Translations under genes and position numbers: made by a program | Part shown: positions 10,358-21,600 of the stretch, piece by piece | Position numbering within the stretch: position 1 is the stretch's first letter | Layout of the letters: each line of letters begins with the position of its first letter | Assembly (NCBI RefSeq): GCF_030272615.1 | Contig: NC_081406.1 | Span: forward strand, 245,141,218 to 245,205,217 | Source: Cryptomeria japonica | Lineage: Eukaryota > Streptophyta > Pinopsida > Cupressales > Cupressaceae | Reading direction: 5' to 3' | Length of the DNA: 64,000 nt | The notes under the pieces: generated by a model | Told to the model about the DNA's origin: nothing | Seen by the model: the letters and a program-made list of their open reading frames with translations, nothing else | Database searches by the model: none

Positions 10358-11947
10358 TGTGTAGGGGAAAAAGTAATACTAGGAAAGCAAACCCTAATCC
10401 TACTCTTACATACACACTAACATAATACGAAAGAGCCTAGGAGGGTAACACACTTCAGCTACTTCTTGTGAGGAAGAGAGAGCTGAGGATTACCCTTTAG
10501 GGTTTCTATTCCCTTGCTGCAAATGAGAGATAGGAAAGATGCAAATATACACTAGTAACCCTAATCGAAAAATGCAAGAATGAGAATACCTCATATGCTA
10601 CTGAAAAGTATAGATTAGGAGGAAAATTCATGTGCACATGTGTCTAAAATTTGAGCCAAAATGTCTAGGACCAGGGTGTTGCACCATTGTTCTGATTTTG
10701 CAGATTTGGAAATGTACCTGCAGAACTAGAAACTGAGATCTGAAACCTACTGCTCTGTCAAATCCTACTAAAAACAGGTAGGACCAAGGCACCATGCCCA
10801 TGTCCCAGGGGTTTCTAATCATATTTGGCCTTCAGAACAGTCCTTGTGCACTTTTTCAGTCCTGAAAGTTGCAGCGACGTTCGGATCCAAATCTGTACCT
10901 ATAGCTGAAAAATAGGGTTTTGGGTGGCTATGTAGGCTTTTTCCTTAGTCAAACCCCCATTTTGGTGATTTCCACCTCAATGAATAGCTATTTTGTAAAG
11001 TAAAATAGTGTGTGTGAGAACCTTGTGTGTGTGCAAGATCCTAGGATGAGAGAAAACAATCTAGAGAAACCCTAAAGAGTAAACCCTAATTGCTTGTAAT
11101 TGACAATAGAAATGCCCTAAATCAATAATGCAAAGTGATCTAAAGCATGAATGATAATAAAATTGATATAATGAATCTCATATAGATACATGGAAACAAC
11201 ATGAAACCATACCAAACCCCAAGGGAGAGGTACACACCATTCTTCAGTCGGTGATCTCCTATTGCTTTCCTACATCTTCAAAAGCCCCCAATTGATGGAA
11301 TAATGCTTGATGAATGTTGAATGTTGTTGAAAAATTCAAAGATCTATTCTTTCGCTGCATAGAAGGCTCTTTATGCTCCAGAAACCCACTCTTAGATTCT
11401 TAAAAAAGACACCTTCAAATGAAGAAAGAGAGCTCTTATGTATGAAACCCTAGATCTTAATTTCATGTTTAGGCCGACCTAGGATTTGAATTTCCCACCA
11501 ATATTTTGGGGTTAAGCATTATAATATCATATAATTATGCTCCCAAAATTTTGGGAAAATATCGCGGACCATGTGCAAAGTGCACATGGTCCGACCAACT
11601 TTTCACCAAATTTTCAGGGTTGTTAGATATGATGATATTAGGGCGAATCCCAAAGCTACAACTAATTTCAAGATGTTTTGATATACGAAATCATACCTTA
11701 AAGATAAAAATAGGACATAATTAAGGTTTATGATTTAATAATTTATTGGAGGAATAAAATGAAAAGGGGCACACTTAGGGTAAAGGGCTCAACTTTACAA
11801 TATGTGAAGAGGTGAAATATGAATTTAAATTTAATTAAATGCTTAAAAGAGATGAGAAATGCAAGATGCAAAATACATTAAGGCGGGTGTTAAACCAAGC
11901 ATGGAATTATACCACCCTAGCAAGGGTGTACAATTTATGATGCTACA
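10358..11947 (-). repeat. 3' LTR of element C
   Basis: Read on the minus strand it starts TGTAGCATCATAAATTGTAC right after a polypurine tract and ends CCCCTACACA at 10358. It aligns along its length with the partial LTR at 62237-63132 and, more distantly, with the A LTRs (TGTAACATCAT...CCACACA). Length 1590 bp. Confidence 0.9.
11565..11593. other. Perfect 13-bp hairpin in the C LTR
   Basis: CGGACCATGTGCA (11565-11577) and TGCACATGGTCCG (11581-11593) are perfect reverse complements around a 3-nt loop. A palindrome TCCCAAAATTTTGGGA lies just beside it (11541-11556). The matching place in the A LTR (17152-17185) has a 10-bp stem, CGGGACCGTG and CACGGTCCCG, with a 14-nt loop. One base pair is G-C in A and A-T in C, so pairing is kept although sequence changed. 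Confidence 0.7.
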
Positions 11948-11963
11948 TTTATCCCCCACTTTA
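11948..11963 (-). other. Polypurine tract of element C
   Basis: On the minus strand AAAGTGGGGGATAAA directly precedes the LTR. The A tract is AAAGTGGGGGCTAAA. The DNA from here to the antisense promoter near 12456 is non-coding and aligns with 27530-28004 of element A. Confidence 0.85.
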
Positions 11964-12455
11964 GCAGTCATATGACACTACGTGCATATGCAAGCTAAAG
12001 CACAGAAAAATAAACATCATTTGAAAAAGGATGTACCCATAAGTTATCGAACGAAACCCCCAACAATATCTGTAGTACACAGTTAGGAACTACAACCTAC
12101 AAAACCATATGTTAGATCACAAAATCACCTAATGCTTACTAAGGAAAGTGATGAAATTCACGGGTAGCTATATGACCCCCTGTTTCAGCTTGCTTATTAG
12201 TGAGGTGAAACAGGGTATCATGTTTACCATGGTGAATTGTGATGAAAACCATGATGAAATATGCTCACAACAAGGCTTGATTGTACATCCAAGCACTTTA
12301 TGGAACAAATTTGGAGCAAGAGAGAGAATTTACAATTCCAATGCCATTGACAGAATGAAAATTGCATCTCCCTAGCTCAAGTTATGATAGATTGAGTGAA
12401 AAGGGCAAAATTAGGGTTTATAACTTAATATCATAAAAATGAAAAAGTGCATACC

Positions 12456-12465
12456 TTATAAATAT
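12456..12465 (+). promoter_or_regulatory. TATA box of the antisense PMD gene in C
   Basis: TTATAAATAT lies about 80 bp before the ATG at 12541. The same gene has a TATA element at about 80 bp in A (27521-27527) and in E (55942-55949), so placement, not just sequence, supports it. Confidence 0.6.
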
Positions 12466-12724
12466 GAAAGCAACACTTTCATTTATCAATTTTTGACTTT
12501 TGGCACTATTCACTATAGAGAAGCCCACTTATTAGTCATCATGCCTTGATGTGGACCCGAGCGACCTACACGGACGAAGATCTTGCACCGAGTCATTTTG
12601 ACTGACGGGCCACTAGATGAGGTGAGTTGACTTTCCATTGACTCTAATTTGACTTTATTGATTGCATTGTTTTCAAAATTGATGATGTCATCTCCTAGAT
12701 TCTACATATGCCCCCTGTTCGGGC

Positions 12725-12840
12725 CCCACGAGCCCTAGGGCTCCTTGGTCCTCCCTGGGCACCCTGGTCCCAAGGGGGTGCCTTGGTCCTAAAGGGGCAC
12801 CCTAGTCCACTTAGGATGCCTTGGTCCCAGCTCAGAGTAG
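12725..12840. repeat. GGTCC/GGCACC minisatellite in intron 1 of the C antisense gene
   Basis: Degenerate copies of an ~18-25 bp unit around GGGGCACCCTGGTCC occur between donor 12622 and acceptor 12956. It is the decayed counterpart of the clearer array in element A (27110-27275). Confidence 0.6.
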
Positions 12841-13168
12841 CCAAGGGTCACATGGGAGAAGGCGTTAGATGGATAGAATAGATTGATGATGCTTTTTGTT
12901 AGATGATTACTATTGATTGAGCGATTACTAATGATTTTATGTTTTTGATTTTGTAGATTCTTCCATATATCCATGAGCATACTACTGGTCACACCTTCTA
13001 GAGCATGCGGAGTCAGATTCTGAGGCCCTCATTAGAGGATAGAGAGTTTCTTCACAGAGTAGGATTGTGGTACGTAATGACCATGCCTGCCATCAAGTTC
13101 CATCTGACGATGTTGATGGCACTAATGGAGAGATGGGGCGTGGATACCTCCACTTTTCTGCTACCTAT

Positions 13169-14399
13169 TGATAAGTTGAGACTTTGTCATGTTTTTATCG
13201 TCAAAACTCTTAGGTTTTTGACATATTTTGGTTTGCATAGTAGTAGTGAAGTATTGTAAATTGACTATATGTACTCCATGTGTTAAACCTGAACTTATGA
13301 AATCATGTTTGAACTTTGTCGGTCTATTCCTGCAGCCAAGTGATTTGTTCCTATTGCTATGTGGATTATTTAGGGTAATATCATATGTGAATTAATGAAT
13401 GTGTTAATTAAATTAAATGCATATGCATGACCTTGTATGTTGTTTTTGTTTTAGTGCAGATAATAATTGATGTCACGGTGGATATTCTCCTTTCGTGCTT
13501 GAAGAAGGAAGAATCATGTAAGAAATAACTAGAGATCAAATTGAAGAGGAGTCAAGCAAGCGCAAGGTACGACATGAGCAGAGTAGATAGGCAGCACTAT
13601 GGAAGTTTAACTTTAGTGGGCATTGAATTCGCAAAACACCGCCACGGCATGCAAAGCCTATGGTTCAGTTTAGATCCATGTTTCCTGCAACAAAGCTCTA
13701 GTTATCTTCTTCATCAGTCAATCATCTACCTCTTCTTCTGTGCATGATTTGAGTTGTCCATTGTATTTGATCTTTTCTTTTTAATAAGCTCTTCCTTTTT
13801 CCTTAAGAGGTTAGACAAAATAGAGCAGAGAATTTTGATAAGCATTCTTGAGTTTTCTTTTCAAACATGTAATCATTTTCAGGAAGAAATGGATAAAAGA
13901 TATGTTGTTTAGATTTGCTAAAAGTATTTTTCTGGAAGCTTGATATCACTCATCCAAGGGGGCCCACTTGGTGAGTGATCTTGTGTTTATTCTCATTGAA
14001 ATTAGTTCTTCTTTAGTTGTAGTAGAATAGTATGCCTTGACTGTTCTTGCAGCCACTGGAAATAGATCCACTGACTATTCCTACAGCCAAGCCAGAATAG
14101 AGTGATTTGTGTTATTTATATTAGATTATTCCAGCATTATTTTTATAAGTTTTCCTATAGCCTTCTATAATTTCCATTCTTTCCTTTCCTTTCCACATAA
14201 TGTTAGTTACTGCAGCAATGCAAAATAGCTATTGAAGGAACTTAGTGCATATATAGTGCAGACCCATTTCAAGTTTTATTTCCCTAGGTTGATAACTAAA
14301 TGAACACTAGCCATGAAAATAGTAACTTTACCAGATGAATGTCCAAACTTCGGGTTGAGATTTCAATTAGATTTATTATTATTATAGTTGGAGTGGACA
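13169..14399 (+). repeat. 5' LTR of element B
   Basis: Begins TGATAAGTTGAG and ends AGTGGACA. It matches 47246-48528 throughout. The 3' copy has an extra block of CCTGTAGCCAAGTGATTTG-type short repeats near 47410-47465. Confidence 0.92.
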
Positions 14400-14403
14400 T
14401 TTT

Positions 14404-14421
14404 TGGCATCGTTGTCGGGGA
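14404..14421 (+). other. Primer-binding site of element B (tRNA-Asp type)
   Basis: TGGCATCGTTGTCGGGGA lies four bases after the LTR. It differs from the sequence complementary to the 3' end of plant tRNA-Asp at three sites, each a C-to-T or G-to-A change. Athila-type elements commonly use this primer. Confidence 0.75.
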
Positions 14422-14512
14422 TGGTGTCAAACTAAGAACCTTTCATGGTTATTATTGTTTCCAATTAATTGTTTTTGAGATTCCTTATTTTTTGAAAATT
14501 TCATGAATCTGC

Positions 14513-16787
14513 ATGCATAGAAGAAGAAGAGACCCCAGAGGTAGATTTCTGCCCACTCATCCTAATCATGCAGAAGATAATTTCCTAGATATAAATCCTT
14601 TTGCTAAACTTTACCAAGCCCCATAGAATTTGAATCACCCTGAATCTGAATTTCTGGAAGGTAGTCTTTAGTTCCTTTTTGGTCTTCAAGAAGAAGAATC
14701 TCCTATAGTAACAACCCCCACAAGTCTAATGCAAGGGAACCCTCCTCCTGGTGGGAATAATCCACCACCACCAGGTCCAATGTTTGAGTTTCCCATCTCT
14801 AATTAGCATGATAACGCTATTCTCAAGAACATTCTAGTATCTTCACTCCTTAAATTCTATGGATTGGTGACAGAGGATCCGGACACATTTTTGTTTGAGT
14901 TTGATGTTCTCTGTGGAAGTTTTGACTATACTACAAATGGCCATAGACTCAAAAATTTTCCTGCCACTTTGAAGGAATCATCCTTGAGATGGTTTATGAG
15001 ATTGGGTAGTAGCACAATCAATACATGGAATGAGATGAAATGGTTGTTTCTTGTGAAATACAAAGATTATTGTAGAGGTACTGATCATCATGGAGATGAT
15101 ATCTTTAGAATGACACAAGCTGAAGATGAGAGTCTTGAAGATTACTTGGAAAGGTTTATGTTTAGTGTCAAAAAGTCCAAGCATATCACTCTCAATGAAG
15201 ATTCCCTCAAATTGATATTTTTGAGGGGAATCAGTGATGAATGCACCGATTCCTTAGATCTTATGGGAGGAGGTGACATTACACAATCCACTTGGGCTGA
15301 AATAGGACAAATTTGCAAGAAGTATTCTAGATATACTTCTAAGAAGAATAGGAGATTTAAACCAGGGGCACCATTATCAGCATCTGGAATTGGAGTTTCT
15401 AGATTGGAACTTAGTCATCTGTTAAAGGACTTCAAGGAGGACATTATAAACAATATGACTACCCAGTTGGATACACTGGCAGCTAAGAAGAAGCATGAGG
15501 AAGCTGATGCATTCCTTGCAGAATTATATCCTCATTGTAAACAATGAAAGAAAGATTGTAGATGTAAGATGGTTGCAAATGTGGAGGTACCTAACTTCAA
15601 GCCAATTCAAGGTGAGGATGAGAAATTTTTCTATGTTTCTCAAAGAAGACCAAATTTCCAAAGACAAGGTATGCCACCCGATCCACTTTCTTTTTCTAGT
15701 TATAGTGGAAATTCTTATGTACCAAATAACCAATGGCAACCATCGTATTCTCAAAATCTTAGTAACTATCAAAATTGGTATGGTTCACAAGGACAAGGAC
15801 AACATTTTGGTAATCAAATGCTACAGTGGCAGCAGCCATAGGGGAAATGGTACCCACCTCAGGGCCAAGGAAACTAGTTTCAAGGGAATTGGCAACCTAC
15901 TTCTCAATGGAGGGGAAGCCAACCATGGCCAGCCCAATCTTCTGGTTATCAGCCGCCTATTCAACATCCACAACCTCCTCCTTTAATTCCTCCTCCTGCA
16001 GCTACTGTTGCACCGCCTAAACCAACATAGTTTCCTACTCAACCATTGCCAAATCCAAATATCAAGTCTCAGCAACAACAAAAAGCTTATTCAGCTAATG
16101 TTAATCAGTACCCAACCTATCCTTTATCACTAGATGACATTCACCTTTGATCTGGAACAACTTTACCTAATCCCTCTCATCTAGTTATCACTGAGGTATA
16201 GGAGGAGCAAGACATCTCTAATCCAACAGATACAATACCTCGGAATCAAATATTGCCACCATTTCCCTAGAGATTGCAAGAAAAAGAAGTTCCCACTAAA
16301 CAACAACAAAGCTTTGATATTATTGATCAATTGAAGCACATTTATGTTAAAATTCCATTATTGCAAGCAATAAAGGTTGTTCCCATATATGGTAAGGCAT
16401 TGAGAGAAGCATGTCTAAAAAAACCTGGCAGGAAGAAAAAGGATCCACAAATAGTTCATGCTATGGGTCAATTGGCTGATATTATGTTAGGTAAAATTGT
16501 CATTCCAAAGTATTCTGATCCAGGTAGTCCTGTTGTGAGTATACTCATTAATGGCAGTCAAATAAAAAATGTTTTGATTGATTTAGGGGCAGCCATTAAT
16601 GTAATGACAAGGGAAGTAATGAAGCATCTTAAGATCAATAGTTTAAGGCCTACACCTACAGTTCTATAGCTTGCTGATAGCTCTACAGTGAGACCTGATG
16701 GTATTATAGAGGATGTAGCAGTTATTCTAGATTCCTGGGAATATCCTATAGACTTTATGATTTTATCTCCAAAGGCAACATTGGGAG
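14513..16787 (+). pseudogene. gag: Element B gag and protease (5' part)
   Basis: One frame starts at the ATG at 14513 (MHRRRRDPRG) and runs to 16787, where element A is inserted. The Gag core lies at about 14864-15250 (FPATLKESSLRWFMRLG, then a WNEMKWLFLVKY segment, as in Ty3/gypsy capsids). It is followed by a Gln/Pro-rich region (15640-16100) and an aspartic protease segment with IDLGAAINVM near 16580, an Athila-type DLGA motif. I see no zinc knuckle. Interrupting stops include TAG after CCA near 14622, TGA at 15545-15547 and TAG at 16667-16669; most read as single C-to-T changes from CAG, CAA or CGA. The frame continues at 29690 with GYLVILGR, showing that A split the protease. Confidence 0.8.
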
Positions 16788-18450
16788 TGTAACATCATAA
16801 ATTGTACGCACTTGCTAAAGCAGTACAATTTAACACCTAGTTTAGCACCCGCCTTGGCGCAGTTGCACTTTGCATTGCATTTCCCCTTTAGCACTTAATT
16901 AATCGAATTAATTAGGTCTAAAGGTTCTATTTCACCATTTTCCACATCACAAAGTTGGGCCCTTTCGTTAAAGCATGCCCCTTTCATTTTATTCCTCCAA
17001 TACATCACTTAATCAAAAACCCTAATTAGGCCCTATTCTGAGCTTGGGGGCTTGATTTCGGGGGTCAAAACATCTCAAAATCACCTGTAACTTCGGGATT
17101 CTCTCTAAAATCATCATATCTGATGGCCCTGAAAATTTGGTGAAAAGTTGTCGGGACCGTGGCGCCCGGAGTGCACACGGTCCCGGACATTTTTCCCAAA
17201 ATTTTAGGAGCGCGATCCAATCATAAAATAAAGCTTAACCCCAAGAAATTGGCGGGATATTCAATCTCTAGGTCGGCCAAAAGATGAAATTGCGACCTAG
17301 GGTTTCATACATAAGAGCTCTCTTTCTTCATTTGAAGGGATCGGATTTTGGTTTCCAGGAACTTCATATGCAGGGAAAGAGCAGATCTTTAAAGACTTCA
17401 ACATCTTACAACATCCCTCTATCAAACATTCATCAATTTCATTCATCCATTTAGGGCTTGGAAGACATTGAAGAACAATAGGAGATTACCGACTGAAGAT
17501 TGGCTTGTACCTCTCCCTTGAGGGTTGGGTATGATTTCATGTTGTTTTCATGTCTTTGCATAAAGCTTCAATATATCCTTCATTCATGCTTTAGATCACT
17601 TTGCATCTTGATTTAGAGCATTTACATTATCATTTACAAGCAATTAGGGTTTACTTTCTAGGTTGCTCTAGTTTGCTTTCTTGCAATTTAGGACCTTGCA
17701 CACACACTAGGTCTGCACACACAATACATTTTACAAAACAACTTGGCTATTCGTGGAGGTGGAAATCACCGAAGCGGGGGTTTGACTAAGGCAAAACCCT
17801 ATATAGCTGCCCATACCCCCTTTTTCAGATATCATTGCAGGTTTCGAGATTCGAACGACGCCGCGGGATACAGATCCAGAGAGAGAAGGTCGAGATAGCA
17901 CTTTGTATCAAATTGCAGAGCAGAAGACTGGGATAGGGGCGATGGGCGCCCTGGTCCTGCCAGGACAGGGGCGCTGGGTGCCCTGGTCCCTAGGACAGAG
18001 GCGCTGGGCGCCCTGGTCCTCCGGACAGACAGCTTTCAGATAGCTTCCCGACAGTGTTTTAGAGTGCAGAACGACAGTTTCCGGTGCAGTTTTCAGGACA
18101 GTGGCGCCCGCGCCCCCGTCCTGCACATTTTCAGTCCGATTTTGACTCCGGGTACACATCTGCATTCTTATTTCATCCTTGTATTTACAGCTGTTCATTG
18201 TTTAATCTCAATTCAGCAATCTTGTTATTAGTTCATACTTGCATTTTGGGATTAGGGTTTGAACTTGCATTACTTGATCTTACAATTTCAACAAGGGAAT
18301 AGAAATCCTAATAGATATCCCGTGGCTCTCTCTTTCACAAAAAGAAGTAGCCAATTGTGCGATATCTCTAGGCTCTTTCGTATTCCGTAATGTGTGTCAA
18401 AAGGTAGGATTAGGGCATGATTAACCTAGTCTCGCTTTTTCCCCCACACA
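16788..18450 (+). repeat. 5' LTR of element A
   Basis: Begins TGTAACATCATAAATTG and ends CCCCCACACA. It contains a TATA-like CTATATAG near 17799-17806, a hairpin at 17152-17185, and three ~30-bp GC-rich tandem units with GCGCTGGGCGCCCTGGTCC near 17938-18030. Short frames inside it (for example 17908-18198, minus) recur in the other LTR only because the LTRs are identical by descent. Confidence 0.95.
17938..18030. repeat. GGCGCC-core tandem units in the A LTR
   Basis: Three units of about 30 bp each contain GGGCGCCCTGGTCC, next to CAGGACAGGGGCGCT-like spacers. The other LTR has the same at about 29172-29262. The core resembles the minisatellite in intron 1 of the antisense gene (27110-27275). 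Confidence 0.75.
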
Positions 18451-18453
18451 TTT

Positions 18454-18471
18454 TGGTGAACCCGACGTGAA
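18454..18471 (+). other. Primer-binding site of element A
   Basis: TGGTGAACCCGACGTGAA starts three bases after the LTR. Element C has TGGTGAACTCGACGTGAA in the same place. I do not assign the tRNA with confidence. Confidence 0.7.
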
Positions 18472-18626
18472 TCTATCATTGCTTCCTCTTGCATTGCATT
18501 TGTTAGATCTAGATCTAGATTTAGTGTGTTTTCATTTCATTTTCATTAAAAAGAAAAAGAAAAAAAAAAAAAAGAGTGTGTTTCTTTGCATTGTGTGTTT
18601 AAATTTCATGCACTTTTTATTTCAAA

Positions 18627-21600
18627 ATGTCAGATTTTTATTTGCAAAATGTTCATGCTTTCGATGATTATTATGAGTATAGCCAAGATGAATTAGATGA
18701 AGCTTTAGATGAGTTTTTGAACCCTAAAGATGCCAAACCTTCATTTTACCAAAAACTCATAAACCTTGTTACTATGCCATTTCGTTGTGATGAGAAAGAT
18801 AAGTTGAATGAGTCCTCTCAAGGGTACATTCCTATCAACTCTTCCACTAAATCTAGTAACATGGTTGTTTTCAGCAATCCCCTCTATGAGGAGATGTCTC
18901 CTTTTGAATCAAAAGATAAACCTTTTAATAGATATGATCATGCTTTGTTGGATGATGCTCTTGATGACTTTGTGGCTTTATCGAAATCTCGAAACAAAAA
19001 CAAAACTTCTAAATTAGTTAACATGATAAACTTGAATGAGCATAAAAAGCCTCTCTTTGAAGTCCAAGGAGCTTATCCTTCTCCCACCTTTCAAGGTCCT
19101 AAGACACCTCTCCTTACTGTCCAAGGAGGGTATGATCATGATTCCTTTCGTACTCCGAATAAACCAATCATCACGGTGCAAGGAAGAAAACCTATAAGTC
19201 CTTATAATTATGCCAAGCAAATAACTAGAGAGAGTTATCATGCGGTTGCCCATACTTATCATACCAGAAATAATAGGCAACCTAGTCCTCCTCCTGTTAT
19301 CCCAGTTTCCCTTCCGAATCCTCAACCGATTCTTCCGCAAGCTCCCCGTATTTCGCAAGTTCTTAGTAAGGAATATGATCTCATAGAACAACTTAAAGCT
19401 ACCCCTGCTAAGATATCCCTTTGGGATTTGATTCAAACTTCTTCCACTCATCATGGAATGTTACAAGATGCCTTGAAAGATTTGAATGTTCCTCCACCGA
19501 ATACATCTAGTAATATAGCATCTTTGGTTAACTCTGTGATGAATCCTAAAGCTCAAATTGTGTTTACCCAAGATGAGTTGCCTACTAGTGAAATCCAACA
19601 TCAATATGATCCCTTGATGATTGTGGTTATCATGAAAGACACTGCTATAAGGCAAACACTAGTAGATAATGGCTTCGGTCTTAATGTGTGTAGCATTAAT
19701 CTTTTGCATAAGATGAATGTGGATACATCCTTAATTGAACCGAACTCTCGTCCTATTTGAGGCTTTGATAATGTGGCTAAAACTTCATTAGGTACTATCA
19801 CCTTACCCATCACAGTGGGGCCTGTTACTTTGCCTACACCTATCCATGTTATGTCGGGAAATCTAACATACAACTTGCTACTGGGGAGACCTTGGATTCA
19901 CAGTATGCAAGCTGTCCCTTCTACATTGCATAGACAAGTTAAATTTATTTATAACAATAAGACATATACCTTGATAGGTGATACCAATTTTCAAGCTTGT
20001 TTGCAAACATCTACTTCTAAAGGGGGTTCTTCTAAGCCTTCCTTGTCTAGTGATGACTCTTTAAACAAGATACCTATCAATGAATCCCCACTCACCGATG
20101 ATCAAAATTCTTTGGATGAGTCTGGAGCTCTTGGAGAAGATTCTTCTCGACTTGAAACTACACATAAGAAGGATTTTGATCCTGGGAAGATCCTCGAAGA
20201 CGACGATTAGGGATCCCTTGATTTAAATCCTACCTTTGTGGGTGAATATAAGGTTCCTTCTAGAGAAATTAAAGTTGAAAAGAAGGAAGAAGCTGAAAAT
20301 CATAAAGTTGAAAAGAAAGAAGAAACTAAAAATCAATCAACCTTACCTGAATCTATGAGTAATAATTTTGTGGCCGCCTCTCAAACTTCTTCTCCTCACA
20401 TCTCTAATTATGAAGAGTTTGATTCTTTGTCTTATGAAAAACCACCTTCTCTTCCTGAAATGGCTGATCGTTATGGTCATGGTTTTCGCATTTTTGCTAA
20501 GCATGGGTATCATGGAAAAGGTTGTGGTGCTCATGAACAAGGGATAAGAGTTCCTCTAGAGACTAATTTTCACAATTATGCCTTTGGACTTGGCTATAAT
20601 CCCTGCAGAGGTACTAAAGCTTCTAAAAGACCATGCATTAGTGTTAATGCTATCTCTACATCTCTATCAATACAACACCCTGAGTACATTGATGGGGATC
20701 CTTCGTGTGCTTGTGCTTTTGACGTTTTCCCTACCGATGACGCTTTAGCTGAATTTTTAGGAGCATATGACACTCTTCCTCGTTATCATCACAATAGGGG
20801 ACTCCCTTATTGTTTGAACACTGAAGCCTATTTTGGAAAAGAGATTGATAACGATGAGATTGTGAAAGAATTCCCTCAGTTAAAGGATACTCCTCAACAA
20901 AGTAATCTTCTCATAAGTGATACCACTGATGTTAAGATAGACCTTTGCAATAAAGAGAAAGTTATTAAAATTGGAAAATGTTTGGATGAAGAGGAACAAA
21001 AACAATATGAAGATTTATTGCATGAATTCCCCGAGATCTTTGCCTGGACATACTCTGACATGCCTGGTATAGATCCTAAGATTGTTACTCATAACATTGT
21101 CTTAGTTCCTGATGCTAAGCCCGTGAAACAAAAGATTCGAAAAATGAATCCTAAGGTAGCTTTGCTTGTTAAGGCTGAGATTGAAAAGTTATTGGAGGCT
21201 GGATTTATCTGCCCTATTGACTATTCCCCATGGATTTCAAATATTGTCATTGTGGCTAGACCAGATAACAAAATAAGAATGTGTACCAACTTTCAGGATC
21301 TAAATAAGGCTTCTTTAAAAGATGATTTTCCTCTTCCAAACATTGACATGATAGTTGATTCTACGGCAGGACATGCCTTGTTATCCTTCATGGATGGTTT
21401 TTCAGGATACAATCAAATCTTTATTAACCCTCAAGATCAATTCAAAACAGCTTTCACTACTCCTTGGGGTACATTTTGTTGGATAATGATGCCTTTTGGA
21501 CTTAAAAATGCTGGTGCAACTTATCAACGAGCGATGACCCTTATCTTTCATGATTATATGCATAAGATTTTAGAGGATTATGTTGATGACATTTTAGCCA

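Noticed and set aside
17908..18198. 96-residue frame in the A LTR, repeated at 29142-29432
   Set aside because: It recurs only because the two LTRs are copies; no counterpart in the C LTR and no family-like composition.
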